Shown: positions 9,860 to 16,974 of the stretch, piece after piece
Layout of the letters: the number at the start of each line of letters is the position of its first letter
How positions within the stretch are numbered: position 1 is the stretch's first letter
Translations under genes and position numbers: made by a program
Notes under the pieces: generated by a model
The model's input: the letters and a program-made list of their open reading frames with translations, nothing else
Databases searched by the model: none
Told to the model about the DNA's origin: nothing
From: an uncultured Collinsella sp.
Lineage (GTDB): Bacteria > Actinomycetota > Coriobacteriia > Coriobacteriales > Coriobacteriaceae
NCBI GenBank assembly: GCA_959604825.1
Contig: CAUHCN010000026.1
Span: 1-35,948, forward strand
Length of the DNA stretch: 35,948 bases
Reading direction: 5' to 3'

Positions 9860-10507
9860 CTAGAGCGTGCCGTAGATGCGGTCGCCGGCGTCGCCGAGGC
9901 CGGGAACGATGTAGGCAGCCTCGTTGAGATGGTCGTCGATGGCGCAGGTATAGATATGCACATCTGGGTCCTTCTCGGTCAGCGACTTGAGGCCCTCGGG
10001 GGCCGCGACGATGCACAGCATGCGGATGTCCTTGACACCGCGCTCGCGCAGGTAGCTGATGGCCATCTCGGCCGAACCGCCCGTGGCAAGCATGGGGTCG
10101 ACGACCAAGCAGATGCGCTGGTCGATATCCTTGGGCATCTTGCAGTAATACTCGTGCGGCTCGTGGGTGACCTCGTCGCGCTCCATGCCGATGTGACCCA
10201 CGCGAGCGGAGGGCACCAGGTCGAGGATGCCGTCGACCATGCCAAGGCCCGCACGCAGGATGGGCACGATGGCGAGTTTCTTGCCGGCAAGCTGTTTGAA
10301 CGTGGCGGTAGTGATGGGGGTCTCGACCTCGACGTCTTCCATAGGCAGGTCGCGCATGGCCTCGTAGCCGTCAAAAAGCGCGAGTTCGCGCACGAGCTGG
10401 CGGAACTGGTTGGTGCCGGTGTTTTTGTCGCGCAGGATCGACAGCTTGTGCTGGACGAGCGGGTGATCGACAAGCGTCACACGGGACGCATCGTAGGTGA
10501 CGGTCAT
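9860..10507 (-). CDS. upp: Uracil phosphoribosyltransferase
   Basis: Salvages uracil with PRPP to give UMP and diphosphate. The 215-residue protein is close to the usual 208-210. It has the PRPP loop VVDPMLATGGSA and the C-terminal uracil-binding segment YIVPGLGDAGDRIYGT. The ATG at 10507 is chosen because MTVTYDASRVTLVDHPLVQ matches family N-termini (V-x-x-x-DHPLVQHKL) and AAGGGG precedes it. The leader has two small hairpins (GCCTTG/CAAGGC and GGCC/GGCC) of unknown role. It is probably a single-gene unit. Confidence 0.95.
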   Translation of the reverse strand: MTVTYDASRVTLVDHPLVQHKLSILRDKNTGTNQFRQLVRELALFDGYEAMRDLPMEDVEVETPITTATFKQLAGKKLAIVPILRAGLGMVDGILDLVPSARVGHIGMERDEVTHEPHEYYCKMPKDIDQRICLVVDPMLATGGSAEMAISYLRERGVKDIRMLCIVAAPEGLKSLTEKDPDVHIYTCAIDDHLNEAAYIVPGLGDAGDRIYGTL

Positions 10508-10630
10508 GGATTGATTGCCCCTTTCGTTGCGGCCGCAAAACGGCCTTGCTGACAAGGCGCGCAGCAATGTTGCCGCCGCACGCCATGCATTAGTTTAGCG
10601 GTTTGTTGTATCGAGCAGCCCATCGCAGCC

Positions 10631-12172
10631 CTACTGTGAGGTGCTGAGCGAGCGCCTGACTGCATCACGCCAGCCCGCAAGGTTTTGCTCGCGGCGCTCG
10701 GCGGACATGTGGGGAAGGAAGGTCCTAACGATCTGGGCATTTTGCTCCAGCTCTTCCAGGTCTTCCCAATAGCCGACGGCAAGACCCGCCAAGTACGCGG
10801 CACCGATTGCCGTGGTCTCCACCGTCTCGCATTGCAGCACGGGGATATCCAGCAGGTCGGCCTGGAATTGCATGATGAACTCGTTGCGCGAGGCACCGCC
10901 ATCGACAGACAGGCGCTCAATCGAAAGCCCCACGTCCTGCTCCATGGCGCGCAGCACGTCGTAGCTCTGATATGCCATGGATTCGCAGGCGGCACGTACG
11001 ATGGTCGCACGGCTCGAGGCGCCGGTCAGACCGCACACGATACCGCGAGCATGCGGGTCCCACCAGGGAGCACCCAAACCCGCAAAGGCCGGAACGAAGT
11101 AGCAGCCCTCATTGTCGCTAATCGAAGCGGCGAGTTGTGCCGACTCGCTCACGCTCGAGATGATGCCCATGTTGTTGCGAAGCCAGTTCATCGTTGAGCC
11201 GGCGGCAAAAATAGAGCCCTCGAGCGCATAGCTGACTTTGCCGTCCGCAGCGATACCGATGGTGGAGACCAGGCCATTCTTGGATTCGACGATCTCGTCG
11301 CCGGTGTTCATGAGCATAAAGCAACCCGTGCCATAGGTGTTTTTGGTCTGGCCGGGACGGAAACAGCAGTGGCCGAACAGCGACGCCTGTTGGTCACCCG
11401 CCACGCCCATGATGGGCGGCATGTTGGTCATGATGTCGCTCGCGACGCGGCCGTAGTCGCCCGAGCTCCAGCGAACCTCGGGCATCATGGAACGTGGAAC
11501 GTCAAAGAGTGCCAGCAGGTCGTCGTCCCAATCGAGCGTATGGATATTAAAGAGTGCCGTGCGGCTGGCATTGGTGTAGTCGGTGGCAAAGACCTGGCCG
11601 CCGGTGAGGTTGTAGATGAGCCAGGTGTCGATGGTGCCAAACATGAGGTCGCCCGCCGCCGCGCTTTCGCGTGCGCCGTCGACGTTGTCGAGAATCCACT
11701 GCACCTTGGAGGCCGAGAAATACGGGTCGAGCGTGAGTCCCGTGCGGGAGCGCACCAGCCCTTCTGCGCCCTGCTCGACAAGCTCGTCGATCAGAGGTGC
11801 GGTACGGCGGCACTGCCATACGATAGCGTTATAGATCGGCTGACCGCTCACGCGATCCCAGACCACCGTGGTCTCGCGCTGGTTGGAGATGCCGATGGCA
11901 GCAATGCGGTCGGAGTGGATACCGCTCTTAAACTGGACTTCCATCATGACGGCGATCTGGCTAGCAAGGACCGCCATGGGGTCTTGCTCCACCCAGCCGG
12001 GACGCGGGAAGCTGGTTTTGACGCTGCGACGTGCCTGCGCGACGATGCATCCGTACTCGTCGACGATGGTCGCAAGTACCGAGGTGGTGCCGCAGTCGAG
12101 CGCCATGATGTAGGAACCGCCAAAGTCAAACGAGGCATCTTCCATGCCCAGGCTGCCCAGATTCAACGACAT
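10631..12172 (-). CDS. glpK: Glycerol kinase (FGGY family)
   Basis: Phosphorylates glycerol to sn-glycerol-3-phosphate. The 513-residue FGGY kinase has the glycerol-site residues in NQRETT, DPYFSASK and AGDQQASLFG. The adenine-site region GLGAPWWDPHARG, also typical of GlpK, is present. The first phosphate loop reads ALDCGTTSVLA, with Leu33 where E. coli GlpK has Arg17 (DQGTTSSRA) and Cys replacing the usual Gln; this could alter kinetics. It has a 15 to 20-residue N-terminal extension before the kinase fold. No glpF or glpD is adjacent. It follows the threonylcarbamoyl-AMP synthase gene by 13 nt and is likely co-transcribed. Confidence 0.92.
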   Translation of the reverse strand: MSLNLGSLGMEDASFDFGGSYIMALDCGTTSVLATIVDEYGCIVAQARRSVKTSFPRPGWVEQDPMAVLASQIAVMMEVQFKSGIHSDRIAAIGISNQRETTVVWDRVSGQPIYNAIVWQCRRTAPLIDELVEQGAEGLVRSRTGLTLDPYFSASKVQWILDNVDGARESAAAGDLMFGTIDTWLIYNLTGGQVFATDYTNASRTALFNIHTLDWDDDLLALFDVPRSMMPEVRWSSGDYGRVASDIMTNMPPIMGVAGDQQASLFGHCCFRPGQTKNTYGTGCFMLMNTGDEIVESKNGLVSTIGIAADGKVSYALEGSIFAAGSTMNWLRNNMGIISSVSESAQLAASISDNEGCYFVPAFAGLGAPWWDPHARGIVCGLTGASSRATIVRAACESMAYQSYDVLRAMEQDVGLSIERLSVDGGASRNEFIMQFQADLLDIPVLQCETVETTAIGAAYLAGLAVGYWEDLEELEQNAQIVRTFLPHMSAERREQNLAGWRDAVRRSLSTSQ

Positions 12173-12185
12173 CGCTTAAACCTTT

Positions 12186-12929
12186 CTATTGCATCGGGTC
12201 GGACAGGACCCGTTCGATCTCTGATGCGGGAAGTGCGCCTTGGCGCAGGAGCTGGAGCTCGCCGTGCTGAAACGACACGATGGTCGAGGCGTCGCGACAC
12301 GGGGTCTCACCGGCGTCGACGGCAACATCGACCCCCTCCAGGATGCGACCCTCCACCGTGATAAAACTTGCCGGCGCGGGCGCGCCATGCGTGTTGGCGC
12401 TGGTGCAGGCAAGGGGGCTGCCACAGGCGCGAATGAGCGCCTGCACCACGGGCGAGGCCGAAGCGCGAAGTGCCACCGTGTCGTCGGCAGCGCGCATAAA
12501 GGTCGGCACGCAGGGGGCTGCCTTGACCACGATAGTCAGGGCTCCCGGCCAGCATCGTCGCGCGAGTATGCGGGCATCTTCCGGGATATCCACGCCATAG
12601 CGGTCGAGTGCTTCGACGCCATCGACCAGCCAAGCGACGGTTTGCGTGAGTTCACGTTGCTTGAGAGTGAAGATACGGCGATAGCCGGTGCCGAGCGCAG
12701 GAACTGCGGCGCCATTGACGGCAGCCTGCGGATCGCGCGACCACGATGGGAATTCGCTTGTATCTTGGGGCACGGCGTCCGAGAAGGCGTTGACTGCCAC
12801 GGCGACACCGTAGACGGTCTCGGTCGGGATCAAAGCCAGGCCGCCGCGGCCGAGCACCTCGGCCGTGCGCTCGACGGCAAGCCGATGCGGCTCGCGCGTT
12901 CCCTCGTATACCCGATAGACCGTCTGCAT
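12186..12929 (-). CDS. L-threonylcarbamoyladenylate synthase (Sua5/YrdC/YwlC family)
   Basis: Makes threonylcarbamoyl-AMP from Thr, bicarbonate and ATP for the t6A modification of ANN-decoding tRNAs. The 247-residue protein has PTETVYGVAV (36-45), a RIFTLKQR segment (RxxxLKxR-like) and the SANTHG element near the C-terminus, all typical of the YrdC fold. Between PTETVYG and the LKQR segment lies an extra 25 to 30 residues (around 47-80) compared with compact YrdC proteins. It lacks the long Sua5 C-terminal domain. The ATG at 12929 opens the glpK transcript. The family's usual neighbours prmC and prfA lie just upstream, separated by HicAB. Confidence 0.88.
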   Translation of the reverse strand: MQTVYRVYEGTREPHRLAVERTAEVLGRGGLALIPTETVYGVAVAVNAFSDAVPQDTSEFPSWSRDPQAAVNGAAVPALGTGYRRIFTLKQRELTQTVAWLVDGVEALDRYGVDIPEDARILARRCWPGALTIVVKAAPCVPTFMRAADDTVALRASASPVVQALIRACGSPLACTSANTHGAPAPASFITVEGRILEGVDVAVDAGETPCRDASTIVSFQHGELQLLRQGALPASEIERVLSDPMQ

Positions 12930-13063
12930 GTGTATGCCAGCCCCTTACGCTCTGGTGCAAGTTTGTTTACTGTGGGGCATTCTCGCACGAAACGTTCAAC
13001 CTATTTGCCCAGAGCGCATGTTGGTTTGGTGAGCGGCTCTAGTAGTCGGTGAAAGTGAGGGGG

Positions 13064-13510
13064 TTATTGGACGGCTACGAACTTCTTTGGCCTGCCGGCG
13101 TGGCGTTCTTGGGCGGCGTAGCGCTCGATGCTGTCTATCGTTATCATCCGACGGCCGTCGACGAGTTCAACATCGAGCTTTCCGGCTTTGACCAGCGCGG
13201 TAATCCGCGGAGCGGAGACTTTGAGGTCCAGCGCTGCGTCTTTAAATGTTCGGCACGCCGCTTCCCGAGCGTCCTCGTGGTCGATTTCGACTGAAAGGGC
13301 CACGACCTCGGCCGAGCGTTCGTACCCTGCCGGAGTCAAACCGTTGTTGAGGTCGTCGGCCAAAAACGCCATCAGTGCCTCGGTAGCATGGGCAATCGCT
13401 TCTTCGCGCGTATCGCCATCGGCAAAGGCGCCGGGAATCTGCGGGAAGCTAGCGCAGTAACCGTCGTCTTCTTTTATGAGAACGCAGTCATAGGTAAATC
13501 GCTGCCTCAT
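13064..13510 (-). CDS. hicB: HicB-family antitoxin
   Basis: A 148-residue antitoxin. The N-terminal HicB fold begins MRQRFTYDCVLIKEDDGYCASFPQIPG in two halves, with the family hallmark YxAxFPxxPG and then GDTREEAIAHATEALMAFL. The C-terminal half (about 90-140) contains a helix-turn-helix-like region, suggesting DNA binding and autorepression. The ATG at 13510 lies 11 nt after the hicA stop. The order toxin-antitoxin is the common HicAB order. The downstream gene is the threonylcarbamoyl-AMP synthase. Confidence 0.9.
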   Translation of the reverse strand: MRQRFTYDCVLIKEDDGYCASFPQIPGAFADGDTREEAIAHATEALMAFLADDLNNGLTPAGYERSAEVVALSVEIDHEDAREAACRTFKDAALDLKVSAPRITALVKAGKLDVELVDGRRMITIDSIERYAAQERHAGRPKKFVAVQ

Positions 13511-13521
13511 TTTGCCTCCAA

Positions 13522-13707
13522 CTACCATCCAGCTTGGCGACGAATACTTGCCCACGTGCCCTTCTTTGGTCGATCACCACCAGAGCCGTTCACGGTGACA
13601 ACACGGTCACCAGAAACATACTTAGCATGACTACCGACTTGCGCGACCTTCACGAATCCATCGTGCTTGAGTAGGGCAATGATTTCCCGAAAGGTAGGAG
13701 GTTGCAT
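13522..13707 (-). CDS. hicA: HicA-family mRNA interferase toxin
   Basis: A 61-residue double-stranded-RNA-binding-fold toxin that would cleave mRNA unless bound by HicB. It has the family pattern FREIIALLKHDGF (6-18) and the catalytic-region GSHAKY with His27. Length is typical. AGAGG is 7 nt before the ATG at 13707. A promoter with a palindromic operator lies about 25 nt upstream. The pair sits between genes of translation and tRNA modification, suggesting insertion. Confidence 0.9.
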   Translation of the reverse strand: MQPPTFREIIALLKHDGFVKVAQVGSHAKYVSGDRVVTVNGSGGDRPKKGTWASIRRQAGW

Positions 13708-13731
13708 GGGCCGACCTCTTTCAGCCGTCCT

Positions 13732-13761
13732 AATTATAAACTAATTTATAATTGTTGCTAA
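13732..13761 (-). promoter_or_regulatory. hicAB promoter and palindromic operator
   Basis: On the minus strand, TTAGCA (13761-13756), exactly 17 nt, then TATAAT (13738-13733). The -10 box is part of a perfect inverted repeat with 9-bp arms (13732-13740 and 13745-13753, AATTATAAA) and a 4-nt centre. Such an arrangement fits autorepression by HicB or the HicAB complex; binding is inferred. Confidence 0.7.
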
Positions 13762-13775
13762 CCAGTTAATAAATA

Positions 13776-15026
13776 TTACTGGCGCTGCTTGGGCTCGGTG
13801 ACGATGGCTCGGACGATGCGGGGGCGATCGGTAAGGTCATGGACGATACGCACGTCCGAAAGGCCTGCCTGGCGACAGAGCTCGGCCGCGGCATCGAGGG
13901 TACCCTCGTAGAGCTCGCAGGCAAACAGGCCGCCGGCGCGCAGCATGTAAGGCGCCGCGTTGAGCAGGCGGCGGAAGATATCGAGGCCGTCGGCGCCGCC
14001 CTCGAGCGCCAGGTCGGGCTCAAAGTCCTTGACCTCGTGCGGCAGCGAGCGCATGACGTCGGTCGGGATGTAAGGTGGGTTGGAGACGAGCACATCAAAG
14101 GTGCCCCACTCTTCGCGGGGAATGGAACTCACCAGGTTGGTGAGGCTAAAGGCAACCTCATCTGCCGTGAGGCCGAGGGTGTCGCGGTTTTTGGTGGCCA
14201 GATCGATGGCGCGCGACTCGATATCGGTGGCGGTGCAGGTAACGTGGCCGCGGCGCTCCCAGGCAAGGGAGAGCGAAATGCAGCCCGTGCCGCAGCCGAC
14301 CTCGAGAACGCGGGCAGTGCGGGGCTCGGCTGGGGCAGGCGCAGCGGCATCCTGAGCTGAAACCGTCTCCTGGTCGGCACCCTCGATGGCGACGCCGTAT
14401 TCGTCGAGCTCGGACTCGGCGGCTTCCGCGGCTTCGGCTTCTGCTGCCTGCGCGGCGGCTTCCTCGGCCTCGCGATCGGCCAGTTCCTCGGCATAAGCGC
14501 GACTGCCCAGCACATCGCCGCCTAGCGCCGCCTCGTCGGCAGCTGTGAGGTTGGCGGCACGGCGCTCGGCCGTCGCTCGCTCGTCGGCCAGCGCGGCCTC
14601 GGCCTTGCGTGCCTCCTCGACCTCATCGTTCCAAGGCAGCTCAACACGCTGACGGGCAGCGGCCTCGGGGCTCAGTACCTCGGCATCCAGATAATTGAGG
14701 ACTTCCTCGACGAGCATCTCGGTCTCGGGGCGCGGAATGAGCACACCGGGGGCGCACGCGACGTCGATCATGCGAAACTGCGTGCTGCCCGTGATGTATT
14801 GCAGCGGCTCGCCCTTAGCGCGGCGGACAACGGCCGCATGCATGGTCTCGAGCTGGGCCGCGTTAAGCGTCTCGTCCATACGCATATATAGGTCAATGCG
14901 CGCCAGGCCCGTGGCGGCGCACAGCAGCCACTCGGCAGAAAGACGGGGGTGCTCCTCGCCGCGCTCGGCCAGGTACTCCTTGGTCCACTCGAGACAACGC
15001 TTGATGGTCCAAATCTCGTTTGCCAT
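13776..15026 (-). CDS. prmC: Release factor glutamine methyltransferase PrmC with a large Ala/Glu-rich insertion
   Basis: Methylates the GGQ glutamine of release factors using SAM. The N-terminal helical domain is at 1-95, the motif PRPETE at 99-103, the SAM motif LEVGCGTGC at 241-249 and the catalytic NPPY at 316-319. The protein has 416 residues against 270 to 290 for typical PrmC. The excess is a segment at about 115-236 that is rich in Ala, Glu and Asp and probably helical or disordered. It sits between PRPETE and the SAM motif, where other PrmC proteins have only a short link. The ATG at 15026 has GGGAGGG at 4 nt. prfA lies upstream on the same strand but is separated by 0.59 kb. Confidence 0.93.
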   Translation of the reverse strand: MANEIWTIKRCLEWTKEYLAERGEEHPRLSAEWLLCAATGLARIDLYMRMDETLNAAQLETMHAAVVRRAKGEPLQYITGSTQFRMIDVACAPGVLIPRPETEMLVEEVLNYLDAEVLSPEAAARQRVELPWNDEVEEARKAEAALADERATAERRAANLTAADEAALGGDVLGSRAYAEELADREAEEAAAQAAEAEAAEAAESELDEYGVAIEGADQETVSAQDAAAPAPAEPRTARVLEVGCGTGCISLSLAWERRGHVTCTATDIESRAIDLATKNRDTLGLTADEVAFSLTNLVSSIPREEWGTFDVLVSNPPYIPTDVMRSLPHEVKDFEPDLALEGGADGLDIFRRLLNAAPYMLRAGGLFACELYEGTLDAAAELCRQAGLSDVRIVHDLTDRPRIVRAIVTEPKQRQ

Positions 15027-15481
15027 GGGGCCCTCCCCTCTTAAGCGCCGGACGGCGCGCGAATGTCGGAGCAGATTGTAAGCGAGGCCAGCGCTTGGCA
15101 AGGGGCGATTGAAGGCGATTATCGAGAATCAGCCCAGAATTTTGCACCGAGCTCGCTCAAAGTGTTCATTCGCTGACGTCTAAATTTGCATTCGTCAAGC
15201 TTTTGGCAAGGTTGCCCCAAAACTGACCAATATCTAACCAAGAACTTGCCACATCGCTTGACGCACGACCCATCAAAAATCGCTCCGCGACTTCTTGAAC
15301 GATATTTTGAGCAATATTTTCGATAGCGGACTTATGCCGTCAATTACCTTAAGCAGGTAAGCAGCTCAAATGGCATCACAGCCGACTGAATAAAATATCA
15401 AGGCAATGTCACCAATGACTCCCTACGAATCATTTGACAACCAAGGAAACGCCGATGTTTTGGCAATGTCAGCGAGCGACG
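15027..15481. other. AT-rich intergenic region between prfA and prmC
   Basis: About 455 bases with no convincing gene, more AT-rich than the flanks. Short motifs recur, such as GGCAATGTCA at two places near 15401 and 15463. It must contain the prmC promoter (minus strand), but no box is strong enough to call. A coding-like remnant is listed separately. Confidence 0.5.
15166..15339 (-). pseudogene. Possible remnant of a small gene
   Basis: An open minus-strand frame of 57 codons, bounded upstream by TGA, with no good start codon. It encodes a protein-like sequence containing ENIAQNIVQEVAERFLMG and ending NANLDVSE. An overlapping frame also reads protein-like for about 28 residues, so a frameshifted remnant or chance is possible. 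I do not recognise it. Confidence 0.25.
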
Positions 15482-15615
15482 TCCAGAGCGAACAAGTTGG
15501 CATGAAAAAGGCAAGGCATAGACCTTCTGGTCATGCCTTGCCTTTTGAATGACAAATTGTCGCTCTGGGCGGCGCGCAGCGTCGAGTCGTTACGCGGTTT
15601 GTAAAACCGCGTAAC
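15482..15615 (-). repeat. 3'-end composite repeat, copy 2, with intrinsic terminator (after prfA)
   Basis: Directly after the prfA stop, the minus strand has a 12-bp hairpin (15589-15600 with 15604-15615). It is followed by the conserved linker GACGCTGC...CCAGAGCG and then a strong terminator (stem 15506-15524 with 15529-15546, loop TTCT, T-run beyond). Outer CCAGAGCG/CGCTCTGG sequences extend the pairing. It is nearly identical to the copy at 21490-21610. Confidence 0.8.
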
Positions 15616-16683
15616 CTACACGGCCTGTGCCAGCTTCTCGGCTCGCTCGGCGGCGGCGAGTGCCTCGATGACGGTGCCGAGCTGGTCGCCCAGGAGGACG
15701 CCGTTGTAGGTGGAGTTGAAGCCGATACGGTGATCGGTCACGCGGTCCTGGGGCTGGTTGTAGGTACGGATCTTCTCGGAACGGTTGCCGTGGCCAATCT
15801 GGCTCTGGCGCTCGGCACCGAGCTCCGCCTGCTGCTTCTCGAGCTCCATCTCGTACAGACGGGCGCGCAGCATCTGCATGCAGACTTCGCGGTTCTGGAT
15901 CTGGGAGCGCTGTTCCTGCGACTGCACCACGGTGTTGGTGGGCAGGTGGGTGATGCGCACGGCGGAGTAGGTGGTGTTAACGCACTGACCGCCAGGGCCG
16001 GAGGCGCAGTAGGTGTCGATGCGCAGGTCAGACTGGTTGATCTGGACGTCGATTTCCTCGGCCTCGGGAAGCACGGCGACGGTTGCCGTGGAGGTCTGGA
16101 TGCGACCCTGGGACTCGGTCTTGGGGACGCGCTGGACGCGATGCACGCCGGACTCGTACTTCATGACGGAGTAGACGCGGTCACCCTCGACCTTGAACTC
16201 GATGGACTTAAAGCCGCCGGCCTCGCTGGGGCTGGAGTCGAGCACGGTGGTCTTCCAGCCGCGCGACTCGCAGAAGCGCTGGTACATCTTGTACAGATCG
16301 CCGGCAAAGATGGCCGCCTCGTCGCCACCGGCGGCGGAGCGAATCTCGACGATGGTGTTCTTGTCGTCATTGGGGTCGCTTGGGATGAGCATGTACTTAA
16401 TGTCTTCCTCGAGCTGGGGAAGCTTGGCCTCGTTTTCGGAGATGTCCATCTGGAGCATCTCCTTCTCATCGGCATCGGTAGTATCGTGGAGCATTTCCTT
16501 GGCAGCCTCGATGTCATCGAGCGCGCCGATGTACTCGCGCGAGGCGGCGATGAGGTCAGACTGGTGCGCGTACTCCTTGTTGAGACGCGTGAACTCCTTA
16601 ATATCGGAGGCGACGGCCGGGTCGGAGAGCTTCTTCTCGAGTTCCTCGTAGGCCTTGATAATCTTTTCGAGCTTGTCGCGCAT
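15616..16683 (-). CDS. prfA: Peptide chain release factor 1
   Basis: Recognises UAA and UAG and triggers peptide release. The 355-residue protein has the GGQ motif at 231-233 within ASGPGGQCVNTTYSAVR and the RF1-type decoding loop VPKTESQGR, whose P-x-T is at 187-189. The following residue 195 is Gln (GRIQTSTATVAV), where well-studied RF1 proteins have His (GRIHTS) stacking on the stop codon. The ATG at 16683 has AAAGGAG upstream. This gene's stop is UAG, consistent with RF1 being functional. A composite terminator element follows the stop. Confidence 0.96.
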   Translation of the reverse strand: MRDKLEKIIKAYEELEKKLSDPAVASDIKEFTRLNKEYAHQSDLIAASREYIGALDDIEAAKEMLHDTTDADEKEMLQMDISENEAKLPQLEEDIKYMLIPSDPNDDKNTIVEIRSAAGGDEAAIFAGDLYKMYQRFCESRGWKTTVLDSSPSEAGGFKSIEFKVEGDRVYSVMKYESGVHRVQRVPKTESQGRIQTSTATVAVLPEAEEIDVQINQSDLRIDTYCASGPGGQCVNTTYSAVRITHLPTNTVVQSQEQRSQIQNREVCMQMLRARLYEMELEKQQAELGAERQSQIGHGNRSEKIRTYNQPQDRVTDHRIGFNSTYNGVLLGDQLGTVIEALAAAERAEKLAQAV

Positions 16684-16891
16684 GGCGGGACTCCTTTATA
16701 TGCGTGAAGGTGAAAATCGGCAGAGTTGATGGGGCGCGCGGCGCCACTGCGGGGGTAAGCCCGGCTAGAACATGTCGATCTTCAGATACATGCGCATCCC
16801 TTCGCGTATGGGGTACATAGTTGCGGTCTAACCCATACATGATAGCGTGCGCAGGCAAACCTGCATATAACCCGCACGGAATGAGCGGACG
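16684..16891. other. prfA leader region, no gene recognised
   Basis: About 208 nt upstream of prfA, without the rpmE gene often found there. On the minus strand it contains a GTATGGG/CCCATAC hairpin potential and a GCAGG/CCTGC hairpin. Short Met-initiated frames are not convincing. The prfA promoter should lie here, but no clear boxes were found. Confidence 0.3.
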
Positions 16892-16947
16892 TAGCCGTTG
16901 GGGACGTTCCTTAACGGCTAGTCGTTTAAGAACGTCCCCAACGGCTA
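16892..16947. repeat. Long near-perfect hairpin element
   Basis: Arms 16892-16913 and 16927-16947 pair over 21 bp with one bulged base (TAGCCGTTGGGGACGTTC). The 13-nt centre can pair further (ACG/CGT). It contains GGGGACGTTC/GAACGTCCCC and sits between prfA and the M20 peptidase, next to a GGGACAGTCCC-type palindrome. Transcript-end or mobile-repeat role is inferred. Confidence 0.65.
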
Positions 16948-16974
16948 ACAAAGGGACTGTCGCTTTGTCACATT
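16948..16974. repeat. GGGACTGTC-type mini-palindrome abutting a stop codon
   Basis: ACAAAGGGACTGTC with CTTTGT pairing back lies immediately after the M20 peptidase stop. It is related to elements at 23636-23654, 28487-28510 and 35854-35883. Confidence 0.6.

Noticed and set aside
15482..15615. A CRISPR-like repeat array
   Set aside because: The repeated hairpins are single terminator units, not regularly spaced repeats with spacers.
16700..16860. A small ribosomal protein (rpmE) or leader peptide gene before prfA
   Set aside because: Only short Met-initiated frames exist, none with a good ribosome-binding site or the L31 pattern.
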